A stretch of 64,000 bases of DNA from Nemophila menziesii (taxonomy: Eukaryota; Streptophyta; Magnoliopsida; Boraginales; Hydrophyllaceae), in the NCBI GenBank assembly GCA_029959085.1, contig JARWIR010000002.1, forward strand, positions 34,373,733 to 34,437,732, given 5' to 3'. Under the pieces are notes generated by a model, which was not told where the DNA came from, did no database searches, and saw only the letters and a program-made list of their open reading frames with translations. Positions within the stretch are counted from its first letter, which is position 1. Every line of letters begins with the position of its first letter. Shown here piece after piece: positions 1-11,850 of the stretch. Both the position numbers and the translations under genes were made by a program.

Positions 1-559
1 ATTTGAAAGCAGAGATGTGTAGAATTTGACCGTTCGCAATTCGTAGCTGAATAAAAGAAGTTATTCTATATGTCATTGTCGTGGTTCAAACCAATCCACA
101 CTTAAGTGAAATGTTTTAGGGGGTTTATCACTTAAAATAATCCTATGACGCAAAAAATATTTTATGGGGCTATATATAATAGAATTAAACATTATAGATG
201 AGCCCTAGTCAGATTTTAATTAATATACAATATAAAAATGCCTTGAGCAGAAGAGAAGAAAAGAAGAATCAACTAGGAAGCTATTCATACCATTCCAACC
301 ATTTTGGTTATTAGGTTTAAAAAATGAGTAGAGTATTCATATTCTAGTTTGTATTTTACATATGAATATGATATTCTAAATTTCTTGTTTTTTTCATTGT
401 AGTATGAACTAATTCTACTTAAGTTGAGAACAACATTTATGTATAACTGATTCTACTTAGCTATTAATGTTTACAAGAGCACTAAGAGTAGGAGAAAATA
501 AATTTGTCCTGACTAATTTTTGTGGGAAGTTGAATTGACTAATATAACCTTTGTTGTTC

Positions 560-900
560 ACTTACATTTACCATTTTGCTGAGTCGGTTTTACAACAACA
601 TTAGATGGCTTTTTCTTGGTTGAGTTGATTGACAAGTCATTCTTAGAGATTTCCCTAGTTATTTTTTTCTTGTCTACATCCTAAGAAGAATTACCGACAA
701 GCATGTCATCTTGAGAAGAAGAAGGAAATGAAATTTGGTTTTCCAGTATAATTAGACGAACGCTTTGCAGCGGTTGAAGTCATATAATATTAGTAGATGA
801 AATATCAAAATCACTAACAGTGGATGTATTATTTTGGGATAATTATTTGGTAGCATTTGACATTGTGAAGACATCTAGATTTTTAAGAGCAACATTGGAA
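560..900 (-). pseudogene. Decayed minus-strand coding-like stretch (segment A)
   Basis: One frame reads through about 110 codons with three stops, including PLQSVRLIILENQISFPSSS and QDDMLVGNSS. A serine- and lysine-rich tail follows. Homologues in segment A: 30010-30380 and 54730-55090. A more diverged version is in segment B. Function unknown; possibly the N-terminal part of the LINE-like ORF1. Confidence 0.4.
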
Positions 901-1456
901 GAAGGAAAAATAAGGAAAAAGAAATGGCAATGACTTTTTTTAAAGAGAAGTAAAAGTAGTTTATTACTTAAAAACAAAGATGTAAGAAGGTAAAGCGATT
1001 ATATTGGAAAGTGGAGAAGTAGAAAAATTCAAAGTTTGGAGTCAAGTAAAAAATAATTAGTAGGACCGAGTCATGTGGATGTAGGCTTAGTGTGTATGTA
1101 TTACATTTTTAAGAGAAAAGGGACATTGATGGAGAATTCTGATAAGTTTTCAAGAAGTTTGGTTTGCAGAGATATAAGCGATATTTGGATGAGGTATTTT
1201 TAGTTCAGATAAATACTTTTAAATTTTTTAATTTGGTATTTCCATATTTTAGTATTTTTGTCTATTTACCTTGTATTGAATAATATGTCAATACATGATA
1301 ATTTGAACTTCTATCAATAAGAATGCAATTTTTTAAAAGAATGGTGAAATAATTTCAGGAATAATATAGATGAGATGAGAGATGATAGATTGATATAAAT
1401 ATATATGAACAAATCATGAAATAAGTTCAAATGAATATTTTTCAAATTTTTTTTAT

Positions 1457-1458
<2 letters not shown>

Positions 1459-1490
<32 letters not shown>
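1459..1490. repeat. TA microsatellite
   Basis: Run of alternating A and T in segment A. Length differs at the homologous sites (30928-30955 and 55648-55675). Confidence 0.9.
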
Positions 1491-1497
<7 letters not shown>

Positions 1498-2151
1498 TTA
1501 AATTTAATATTTAATTAACAATTTTTTTTATTCCATATATATGTATATCAAGAAATAATTTTAAATGAATAACTTTTTGGAAATTTATGTAAAGAAAAAG
1601 TTTATATATGGACATTAATATTTATTTGAGTCTTTTTTATTATTAGTCTCTACATCCAACTCTATTGTCATTTTATTAAATACAAGAATTATATAATTAT
1701 TTAACACTATTATTTTAATTTTTCAAATTCTCACTTTAAGTTTCCAACAATTAAATTTTATATCATTTTAAGTCATTTAGTTTTATTTGTATAATCTATC
1801 ATATACATTAACAATAATTTTAAAATAATTAATTTTAAAAACATCAATAACAAGATGTATAGTATAATTTTAATCTAATATAGGTCCATATAGAAATAAT
1901 ATAACTTGAAAAATTAGGAAAAACCTCTTAGTATTTTATACAAAAAAATAGAAAACGATTCCTTAGTTCATATTTAAAATTGGGAAAATGAACAAGAAAC
2001 TCGTGGTTAAGACTCATAAATATCTTTTAATACCTCCATATATTTTCATTGTATTTATATACATCACTAAACTAAATAAATTTTCAATAACGCCCTACCT
2101 ATTTTTTATACCTATGTTATCTTTATCTAATGTATAATATATTTAACCTAT

Positions 2152-4272
2152 GGTCCCTATACTATGTAAATTTTTTAGTGTTTTAGAAACTAATTACACT
2201 ATAAATCCCGATTTTACAAAAATAAAATATATTTATTATAGGAAATGATAAAATATTTACTTAAATAAAATAAATCTAAACAAAACAAAGAAACAATATA
2301 ATAAGTTGTAATTTTTTTTAGATAAATCAACGATAATATTTAGTAAATGGTACATTCAAAATAAAAAAACCGATACAAAATTACTACCCTAGCAACAAGT
2401 TAAATGTAATCATCCTCTCTTCAAGTATTACGAATTAATTTATTGAATCTATGATAAATCCACTATATATCTTTAATGAAAGTGAGAGTATATGACATTT
2501 AAGAGAGCGATAAGTACAAATGATTACCTTCTTTAAAGTTACTTTATTAATGAGGACCATTCCTTAAAAAGTTGGCTTGTTCTGTAACCGTCATATAAAG
2601 TAACTTTTTCAAAATTGATCATCCACGCTTACTTTTTCCAACTCACTCTTAAGTTATTCCAGAGAATTCAAATTAATATTTATTTCTATCAAAATGGCAA
2701 ACCCATGTACCAAATATGCTTAGTGAAATAAAATCAGTAAAACAAGTGTCTAGAAACTCAAAACTCATTGAGTAAATAACACAAGTCATGCCTAAATTCA
2801 TATCCCAATTCATCTTTGGAATGGAGTAGACCTAAAAGTTTCGTCCAAATGATTATCGATTCTTTCTGACTTACATATGAGTTCGAAAATATACTTGACC
2901 TATGGATTTCCGCTTTTTTAAAAATATTCAACATTCGATTCCCCTTTAATCAATACCCTTTTCAGATTAGGTCTAAACATTTTTTAGTGTAACAAAGAAA
3001 ATTTCATTAAAAGGAAAATAATAAAGTTCGGTGTTTATAACCTTCATAAACCTTAACCTTAATGAATCTCTGGGGGGGTTATTTCTTACAGACTTTGTTA
3101 AATATTATGAAATGTTTAGTTTTTTATCTAGCTTATTAATGTTTTTACCTTTAGTATTCATTGGAGAGTTAGATATGGGACACAAGTCACAATAGTCGGC
3201 TTTAGTTGCCTAAAGAAGATAAATTTTTTAACTTTAAGAATACTGTATTGTTATATTGACTTTTGTAAGATTACTATATATACTCTTTGTGGGATGTGAA
3301 AATATTGAAAAAGGATTTGATATTATTTATTAATCTATATTAGCGCATAATTTATTTCATGAAATAGATAATTAATTAATTATTATTTAAATTAATAATG
3401 CTAGTTATGTTCTTTTATGAGTATTTTATTATCTTAGGATAATCAACTCAGTAATATTAAGTAGTAGCACGATTATATAAATTATATTACTTATTGTTTT
3501 GAATTGAAATAAATTAGTGTTGCATATATCTGGCATAAATGTATTACAAATAATTTTAATATAAAAAGAGTTAAGGGATAATTTATAATATACATAATCA
3601 TTTTGTAGCAAAAAAATACTCCATGCCTCCCCTCTCCTTTACAAGTCAAGACCTCTACAAGAGTTGAAGTATTTTTGTAGACATATGAAAATGATTAAAC
3701 ACTTGCTCCAGACAATTTTTGCTACAATTTGTCTAACTTGCATCACTGTACCAAAATGGTCATATATTTCTCACCGGAAATAGATATTACGATCCTTTTT
3801 TGCTCATGCCAACTAGATTTCAAGATATTTTTAGGATAATACGAATAAAAATCAGAATATTCATCAATTGGTTGCATAAAATGTCGAAGTCAAATAATAG
3901 TTTCATATGTAACAAGTATGGATGATGAGCAAGTAATGTAACCTTAAGATTTATGAGAACTACACCGTCAATTTTTAAATAAGTAGAAAGTTTTTAAATG
4001 AGATTTTTTATGAATATTTTGGAATATTTTTTTATTTAATTCATTATATGAACCTAGATCCTATAGTCATTACATCAAATTGTATCATATACAACTATGT
4101 GTAAAAAGATAAGCCAATAAAAACGATTGATAGATTATTCTCGTCGCGAGACATAATTTTAGGAGTATTTAGTACATAGTAGAGGGATTTTTCTCTATAT
4201 ATTTATATTTTACACATTCTTATCTAGTTTCTCTATTTATACTATTTCTAGAACTTTTATATGTAATTTTTT
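2152..4272. repeat. Rearranged unit, part 2
   Basis: Matches 38050-40160 and starts with the landmark ggtccctatactatg. Carries both unidentified minus-strand exon-like segments (about 2764-2990 and 3610-3900) and a 7-G tract at 3072-3078. The part 1 to part 2 join lacks about 6.4 kb that the complete monomer has. Confidence 0.85.
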
Positions 4273-7118
4273 TTGTTAGTTCACATAAATATTTTTAAAT
4301 TTTGTAATTTATATTTTCATAATTTAGTATTTTTTTCTATTGAACTTGTATAGAATAATCTTTCAATACATTAGAATTTGAATTTCTATCAATAAGGGTG
4401 TAATTTTATAAAAGAATGTGAAGTAATTTCTAGAATAATATATATGAGATGAAAAATAATAGATTGATATAAATATATATATGAACAAATCATGAAATAA
4501 GTGCAAATGAATATTTTCCTAGAAATTTTTATTGATATATATGTATATATATAAATATATTAAATTTAATATAATTAACAATTATTTTATTCCAAATATA
4601 TGTATATCAAGAAATAATTTTAAATAAATAACTTTTTGGAATTTTTATGTAAAAACAAAAAAAAGGTATATATGGACATTAATATTTATTTGAGCCTTTT
4701 TTATTATTAGTCTCTACATTTAAATTTACTGTCATTTTATTAAATACAATAATTATATAATTATTTAACACTATTATTTTAATTTTCCAAATTCTTACTT
4801 TAAGTTTCCAACAATTAAATTTTTTTTCATTTTAAGTTAATCAGTTTTATTTGTATATTTTAACATATACATTAAAAATACATCTAAAATAACTAATTTT
4901 AAAAAACAACAATAATAAGATGTGTAGTATAATTTTAACCTAATATTGGTCCATATAGAAATATTATAACTTGAAAAATTAAGCTGTTTCTCTAAAAACC
5001 TCTTAATATTTTATAAAAAAAAGAAAATCATTCCTTAGTTCATATTTAAAATTGGGTAAATGATCAATAAACTCGTGGTTAAGAATCATAATTATCTTTT
5101 AATACCTCTATATATTTTCATTGTATTTATATACATCACTAAACTAAACAAATTTTCAATAATACCCTACCTATTTTTTATACCTATGTTATCTTTATTT
5201 ATTGTATAATATATTTTTTAATATTTTATTTACTTATATGATAATACTAATCATATAGCTGACCACGTCCTCTCTCTACCAATACCGATGCCTCCAACTC
5301 TTGCAACAACTACCTCCAACAAACATCCCTTTAGGGCACCCATTGTCGAAAACTAACTCAGAACAATTTTTCTTTTACTCTTAATTGATTCACATATTTG
5401 AACTCAAAATTATCTTATCAATAATGGGTAAAAATTTTTTTATTGAAAACAAAATTTTAACTTTCCGCTTGAATTTTGGACCAACATCTATGCAAAAGAT
5501 GAAATTTCATGTTTTAAATAATTTTTATTCGTACATAAGACTCTAAATGACTTAACAAAGTAAAGTTATATATAATTGAATTTATTTTCAAACCTAATAA
5601 GGATATGTGATCTCATCTTAGTTAAAAAAAGAATAGGATGTGGATATTTTATAGACAATATATCTTTTTAGACATAAAAAAGTCAGATAATTATACAATC
5701 CTTAGCTATTTTTAAACGTTTACACTTAAAAATAATGAAAGGGTAATATTAGAATAGTACGCACAACTATATCAACATTTAAGGGACTCTTAGACATTGA
5801 ATAATGTGAAATCATCTTAGGTTTAGTAGATTTAAAGAATGAAACATTAATTTTACTAACTATAAATTCTTCTTTTCAATATTAATAATTTTTAAATCGC
5901 AGGTATGAGTGATAATATTATCTTTAGCTTTGATCCTTTTTATAATAAATTTTCTATTTATAGTGAAAATTAAGGATATATATAAAGACCAATAGTAGTA
6001 AGAGAGAAAGTTAAATCATTAATGATGATGAGAATTAGTTCACTAAGAATAATATAAGACATAGGCATTGGTACTAATATACATAAAAAGTTACATGTAG
6101 AGAGGGTCCATATTAAGATTTCTATATTATAGACATCCAGGTTTTGTTTCTGGGGCGCCGGATAAAACACCAGTGTTATATGTCGTACATTAGGGTTGAG
6201 ACCACAAACTGGCAAGGTAGGGATGTAATCATTTAAAATTATTATTATAGTTCTATTCATGTAAACGACTAGGTACATTATTAATGGGACGTGGTGGGAG
6301 AAATGATCAGTCAAATATAAAGCAAAATAAAATAAAATACTAGGTACAATAAAAAGGTTGCTTATTGGTAAATGTACCCAAATCCCTCTTTTGATGGTTA
6401 GGGTTTGAAGTGCTCTTATTCCATTGGTATTTGCCACTGCTTTGAGAATTAATCATGACCGAACTATTGCCTAGCATATTAAGATATCTTGACCTCTCAC
6501 TCTCGGCCACCTATGTTGGTAGATCATTTATTGTTGACACAAACCACATACCATTTTGCCTAGTTATGATTGCAAATATGGGGATAAAGAGTACTATACT
6601 AATTAGATTCTAGTCTTAAGTTATATGCCTAACTTGTAGCTACAAAATTCCCAATGGAATACACAACTTCATGTTGTTATAAAATATCACAAACGTGCAA
6701 AACCACCTTCACCAAAATCAAACAATAAAAACTAAAGTTTTGTTCACTCAATTTTGTTTTGAACTTATCGTGATTATGAAAACTAAAAGTTGTCAAACAA
6801 ACACAAGGAATAAAGCCTCATTTTAGGGTTAGCCTTGTATACTAATCCTAGTTCAGGCCGCTTCTTTAATCTATTGATTTTATTTTTTTCAGTTGCAATT
6901 AGTTACTATACGTGTCTTTCTATTATTCACTAAATACATTTTCTTAATGTGGTATTAATTCAGTAGATCGAATTAGAACCTTTTAGTTTGGATCTGTAGT
7001 TTCTTTATTTTATTGCAGAGATATTTTACATAACAAACAATCAACCTAAGATACAGATCTTACAATTGTTTATATAGAATAGATATTAGGATACAAGAAT
7101 TAAATAAAATTCATGTGT
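4273..7118. repeat. Rearranged unit, part 3
   Basis: 4273-6638 matches 30662-33055, and 6639-7118 matches about 36400-36875. It contains a second copy of sequence already present at 1200-2146, the distal part of the minus-strand LINE-like remnant (about 6200-6640), and the left arm of a foldback element. No plausible host gene. Confidence 0.85.
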
Positions 7119-7123
7119 CCTAA
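6794..7123. mobile_element. Foldback element, left part, split by the retrotransposon
   Basis: Left arm 6794-7102, loop, and the first 17 bases or so of the right arm up to CCTAA. The LTR element begins at 7124. The rest of the right arm is at 16955-17246. Confidence 0.85.
7119..7123. repeat. Target site duplication (left), CCTAA
   Basis: CCTAA directly precedes the TG of the 5' LTR and is repeated after the CA of the 3' LTR. The empty site is visible in the sister unit near 25861, where the sequence runs gtgtcctaatatgtcttc without interruption. Confidence 0.93.
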
Positions 7124-8650
7124 TGATGTCTTCTCATTTGTGATAGATTAATGTAAGGATGAGACATCATTTTAAGTGATTTAGAAGTCAATAATGTCGA
7201 TTTTCTTGAGTTTTAGTGCACTTTCCTATTTTGAGTCTTGATTTGTAGAATTAGTATTTTAAGAGCATATTGGGTTTAATTGTTTATTTAGTGTGTAGCT
7301 TTAAAGATAATTATGGAGCTTAATTAGAGTCCAAGTCAAAGACTACAAGATATGGAAAGAGATTTGCATGGTAATTGGAGATAAGGAAACAAAAGCTAAA
7401 AAGATGGAAAAGGAAAAGCTGCCTAAATCTGGGATTCTGCATACACGTCAAAAGATATGCGTTTTTACCTAAGAAATAGGCCGAATCTGGTGATTTCCTT
7501 CTTTTGGGTCAAGATAATTCTGTTGCTATTCTTTTGGTATCTTATGGAGCTCAAACCGACCAATAACGAAGAAGTTATGCTCAAAACGGTCCAGCAGTGT
7601 TTATCTTTATTTCCATACAAATTTGAGCTGGGCTAGAAGTCCAATACCTTAACTCTTCCTCAAGAAAACGAATTAGGTCTTCTAAACACCTATAAATACC
7701 CCCTTATATCACTTGTAAATCATCCTTGCCTCATAGTAATTAGTTCTTAAGGTTTTATTCTTCCAGTTTATTGTAGAGAGCAAGATGATGTCTTTTGTAA
7801 TTTCTTTTAGTTTATTTCCATCAGGTATGAACTAAACTCCCCATAGCTTGGGATTTGCATATGTATAATCTATGAATTCTAATTCTTCTATCTAAGTTTC
7901 TTTGGGAATTATATGTTTTAATTTGATATTAGCTACTTACTTTATATTTGTTTATGTGTTTTGATTTAATGTCTTTCCTAGAACTGATCACTTTAGGATT
8001 GTTTTAACAGTAGTTAGATGGTCTCCTTGACAGGGTGTTTAACTATTGAACCACCACATAATGTCTAGTGTCGATAGTAGTTTTGACAAAACATGCTTCT
8101 AACTAGATAGTCATTAGGGTTTGTTTTAACCACCATATCACCAGGATTGCAGTATTTGCTTAGGGCCTTAGTGGTGTTTGATAACCCTAAGATAAAACAC
8201 TTCTTGGTTGTGCCGTAGCCCCATTAGTCGCTCTCAAGGTCTAAGGTATGGGAATTTAGAATCCTGACTAAGTATACCAAGAGCTAATATTCTCCCTTAT
8301 GAACTAGATTTATCAAATAGAATTAGAAGGATTAGTGCATACTAGCAAAACCTGAGCTATACTTCTCATCTCATATTTCTTATCTTTTATTTTATTGTCT
8401 TTATTTTCTTAGTTTAATTCTTGAATCTCGAAATCTATTTGCTTTATTTTTCTGTCTTTAATTATTTACTTTTACTCGTTGTTTCTACTCACGCGATTAA
8501 CACACTTAAGTCCCTGAGAACGAACTCAACTTACTAACTAAAACTTGCATACGTCCTGTAATACTTGCAGTACTGTGCCTGTCTAGGGTGAGAGTGCGTA
8601 GTTTCTTGGCTTATTTTAATCTTAATTTTATCACACCCTAGGCACCACCA
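7124..8650 (+). repeat. 5' long terminal repeat
   Basis: 1527 bp, starts tgatgtctt and ends caccacca. It carries a TATA box at 7691-7698 and provides the element's promoter. It aligns end to end with 15426-16949. Most differences from the 3' LTR are in the first 700 bp; the last 600 bp are almost identical. Confidence 0.93.
7691..7698 (+). promoter_or_regulatory. TATA box of the 5' LTR
   Basis: TATAAATA in the context cacctataaatacccc, about 570 bp into the LTR and conserved in all three LTR copies (also 15993-16000 and 40612-40619). This is the likely core promoter for the genomic transcript, with transcription expected to start about 30 bp downstream. Confidence 0.7.
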
Positions 8651-8890
8651 AGTTTTTGGCGCCGCTGCCGGGGACTTGTGTCTCGTTAGCGCGTGGGTTA
8701 TCTATTTCGAGTAGTAGTTTTTAATTAGTTTTTAGTTTAGTTTTTATTTTTCCAGATTTACGCTTGTGATTTGCTTTAGTCTTTTTCAGGTTTCTTAAAG
8801 TTTAATTCTTGGCCTCCTTTATCGGAGCCTGAGAGGAGTTTCATACCTTACAACAAACGAGTTCGTGAGGAAAGAGCCTTGAGAAGAGCA
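8651..8890 (+). other. Retrotransposon leader, PBS to gag start
   Basis: Untranslated leader with the PBS at its left end. The gag frame is open without an ATG from about 8783; translated, the last part reads FIPYNKRVREERALRRA just before the first ATG at 8891. Coding may therefore once have started further upstream. Confidence 0.6.
8657..8674 (+). other. Primer binding site, tRNA-Asp type
   Basis: tggcgccgctgccgggga lies 6 nt after the 5' LTR. It complements the 3' end of plant tRNA-Asp(GTC), including the CCA tail, with one mismatch (C in place of T at the ninth base). A PBS set off by a few bases from the LTR and primed by tRNA-Asp is typical of Athila/Tat elements. Confidence 0.85.
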
Positions 8891-9139
8891 ATGGTAGCCC
8901 AAGATCCACCACTCGGTGTACCCCTTGGTGGAGTGCAGAATAATCAACCAGGTGGACAACAAGATCCACCACCTGGTGTACAATTACCAGCAGGAGGAGG
9001 TAATGGGCAGAATAACCTTATTAATCAACAGAATCGAGTTGAACAAGACCTTCCTGGCCTTAATGTACCATTCCATGTTCAACCCATCGGTTAGTGCCCT
9101 CCTGAGATTCCGAACATCAAATTTAGACCCGATTCGGGT

Positions 9140-9610
9140 ATGCTCAGTCAATTCCAAAGTTTCGGACTCTATACTGGTACATCTATTCAAGATCCGGTAA
9201 AAGTGATTCAGAAGTTCATGCAGATTTGTGATGCCTACATTACTCCTGGCATTACACGCGAGCAACTGTATTGTCATATGTTTTCGTTTTTCTTGACCGG
9301 AAGAGCTAGCGATTGGCTAGAAAGACAACCACATGGAACCATTCATTCTTGGAGAGAACTTCAAGCCGCGTTCTTTAACCGATTTTATCCGAAGAGCACG
9401 AGACTTAAAGATCAAGCCGATCTTGCGAGATTTTGCCAAGAAGATGGAGAAACAGTGGGAGAAGCATGAACAAGGTTTCAACAAAAATTAACTAGATGTC
9501 CGCTCCATGGTTATACACCTGCTCTACAACTTGCTATGTTCTATGAAGGTCTTAATGATAAAGGTAAAGAGAAGGTGGATAACATTGGAAAGGGTAATTT
9601 TGTGTCCATG
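9140..9610 (+). other. Gag capsid domain (Retrotrans_gag type)
   Basis: Reads SDWLERQPHGTIHSWRELQ, then FFNRFYPKSTRLKDQADLAR and FCQEDGETVGEA, the usual pattern of plant Ty3-gypsy gag. After the TGA at 9467 the same frame continues TRFQQKLTRCPLHGY, the expected end of the domain. The family normally has EAW-RF at the stop, so a Trp codon has probably become TGA. Confidence 0.85.
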
Positions 9611-9823
9611 AATCACAATGAAGCTTCCGAGGTTTTAGAAAATATTATGGAACAAGAAAGAAGTTGGCCTTCAACGCGAGCAAAAACCAGAGGAGCGCTT
9701 CGTTTAGATGCAGAAACTGCGAATTCAGCTCAAATATCCTCATTAGAAAATCAAATCAAAGAGCCGAAAATCGCGATGGAAAAGAATTTAGCCGCGAAAA
9801 AAGTAGTACAAGAAGCACAAGGT

Positions 9824-9865
9824 TGTCAACAATGTGGGGTTAACGATCATACATGGGAAGAGTGC
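9824..9865 (+). other. CCHC zinc knuckle of Gag
   Basis: CQQCGVNDHTWEEC fits C-x2-C-x4-H-x4-C exactly, with all four zinc ligands present. This is the nucleocapsid RNA-binding motif, residues 97-110 of the 693-codon open piece. Confidence 0.93.
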
Positions 9866-10909
9866 GAATCAAATCAGCAATCTGTCTACTTTATATCCAA
9901 CCTATGGGGCAACCGAAACCATCCGGGTATGCAGTATTCAAATCCACAAGGGACCGCTAATCTTGGTCATTATCAACCGCGCCCCCAGAACAACTCTTTC
10001 CAACCGAGAGGTCAGTACCAAAATCAATATCAGAATAGACCTTCTCCCCCACAACAACCTGCTCAAGACGCCTATACCGAGTTACTAGATCAGAAAGCCT
10101 TACCTCAGTATCCGCAAGAAGGATCTATGGACAATCAAGTGCAAGCTCTTGACCGTTTGACCACGACTATAAACACTAAGGACGAGAAGGTCCGAGGACA
10201 CGATGCCATACTTCAGATGCTAAGTACTCAAGTAGAACAGTTAAACAAAGTGTTAACAAATGTAGTAGAACAAAAGGAAGTAAAGACAATCGAAGGAGGT
10301 GAAAACAATGTTGGGTTCGAAGCTTGCAAGGCTATCTGCCTTGAAATTGAAGAAGCAAAAGAAGAAATACCACATGCTGCCATCAGTGCCTTGAAAATTC
10401 CGAGTACTGAAGAAGAACCAACCAAGTCTAGCCCCGTGGAATCTGACTGTTTTGAAGTTTATGTGGAGGACGATCAAGAGAAAGCCGAATTTATAGAGCT
10501 ACTGAGGAAGATGCAAGAGGAGATTCGATCGGTAGTGGATTACGCAGGTGAGCTGGCTAAAGAAAAAGAGGAAGAAGCCTCAAAAGAAAAATCGGAAGAT
10601 GAAGTTGCACCTGCTGTGCATGAAGAGAAAGAGGAAGAGAAGGTGGAATCGCCACCTATTGTTCAACCAGTGTCATCAACTATTCCTATTACAAATCCTA
10701 AGGATGACACTATTCTCAAGGCATTTGTAGAGGCGTACCAACCTAAAAATATCAACGCCCAAATGCTTGAGATTGCAAAGAGAGGACTTACACCGCAACA
10801 AGTTTATACGCAAATTATTCCTGAGAAGGAGGCGAGTGTAGAGATCCCAAGAGAGAACCTAAGGGTTTCAAGAAGAAGTGAAAGAGAGCTACAAACTAAG
10901 CTTAAAGAT

Positions 10910-11260
10910 CCGGGAAGTTTTAACCTTCCTATTCAATTACATGGTATGCTCAAGGTGAAAGCTATGTACGATGTGGGTTCTGGTGTGAATCTTATGCCTA
11001 AGTCCGTGTTCGAGAGACTTGGACTTCAGAAATCAGAGAAAACTCCAGTAAAGTTGCAGTTTGCTGACAACTCAATTAAAAGGACATGGGGAACAGTGGA
11101 GGACGTCTTAGTCCGTGCAGGTAATATCGCCATCCCTACTGACTTTGTTATTCTTGAATTTGATGCAGATAAGCAGGTTCCAATTATACTTGGACGGCCT
11201 TTCATGGCCACAAGTCAAAGTGTGATCAACTTCCAAGAAGGGACCATCACCCTTCATGCA
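10910..11260 (+). other. Retroviral-type aspartic protease domain
   Basis: The active-site segment MYDVGSGVNLMPKSVFERLG has its catalytic Asp at residue 479 of the open piece, and VPIILGRPFMAT follows at about 549-559. Athila/Tat proteases usually have D-L-G-A at the active site, so D-V-G-S is a mild variant. Both signature motifs and their spacing are intact. Confidence 0.85.
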
Positions 11261-11404
11261 AAGAATGTATCCGAGACCTTCTATGTCTTGGGTAAGAAAC
11301 CGAGGAAGTTATTTGCCACAGTTCCTATCATCCACAACCTTTCACATCACAAAGTCCCTCCTGAGGAGATCTACTTAAAGCCTGTGGATACTGAGCCAGA
11401 CATT

Positions 11405-11617
11405 GAGTTTGGGGTTGGCCATGAAGTTCTATGGAAAGCTCACAAACGCGAGAATAGGCCACGAAGTTTCAAAGACTCGTGGATGGGACCATTCATTATC
11501 ACTAAGGTTGTTTCGGCCAAGGTGATAGAAATTCGCCCCAAAACTGGGGTCAAACGCAGATTAGTGGATGTTCATAGCCTCACTCGTTGTTGGGGAGGCT
11601 ATATTCGCAAATCTTGA
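11405..11617 (+). other. Integrase C-terminal GPF module fused to protease
   Basis: VGHEVLW, then SWMGPFIITKVVSAKVIEI, matches the VGD-VL and W-GP(Y/F) pattern at the end of Ty3-gypsy integrases. It follows the protease with nothing of RT, RNase H or the catalytic integrase core between them. The stop TGA is at 11615-11617. Confidence 0.78.
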
Positions 11618-11850
11618 CAGAGGTAACACGTCTAACTTTGAAAGACGTTAAACAAAAGTGTTGTACGGGAGACAACCCGTAGTTTTTTTATGTCTTCATG
11701 TCTTTTATGTTTTTAGTTTAAGTTTATTTTAGTTGTTTTTAGTTGATAATGCATATTTGAGAAAGGTATTAGTGTCTTTGGTGTGTAGGAATTGGAGAAA
11801 TCGAGTTAGGGACGAGAGGAAAAATTTTCAGAGCGAAGGAATGAATCCCG

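Larger units (their letters stand above)
1..2146. repeat. Rearranged unit, part 1 (monomer segment A region)
   Basis: Matches 29472-31610 of the complete monomer. Contains segment A (about 480-1700) with its TA run (1459-1490) and a decayed minus-strand coding-like stretch (560-900). It ends in a deletion junction near 2146. Confidence 0.85.
8891..11617 (+). pseudogene. gag-pro: Defective gag-protease-integrase-tail polyprotein gene
   Basis: One reading frame runs from the ATG at 8891 to the TGA at 11617 and is broken by two in-frame stops, TAG at 9092-9094 and TGA at 9467-9469. The largest open piece is 9536-11617 (693 codons). Order of domains: proline- and glutamine-rich N-terminus; retrotransposon gag capsid domain (about 9140-9600); CCHC zinc knuckle (9824-9865); acidic, lysine- and glutamate-rich linker; aspartic protease with YDVGSGVNLMP and, 70 residues later, ILGRPF; then straight into an integrase C-terminal GPF module. 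About 70 residues separate protease from integrase tail, where a full element has over a thousand. There is no YxDD, RNase H or DDE region. The frame stays open across the join, which suggests an in-frame deletion or a selected non-autonomous form. Confidence 0.88.

Noticed and set aside
5970..6437. 155-codon minus-strand frame, hydrophobic, repeated in other units (20905, 32254, 45520, 56985)
   Set aside because: The length and ends change between units, and frame is not kept by codon-like substitutions. The hydrophobic character is expected from AT-rich DNA. It overlaps the tail of the LINE-like remnant in a different frame.
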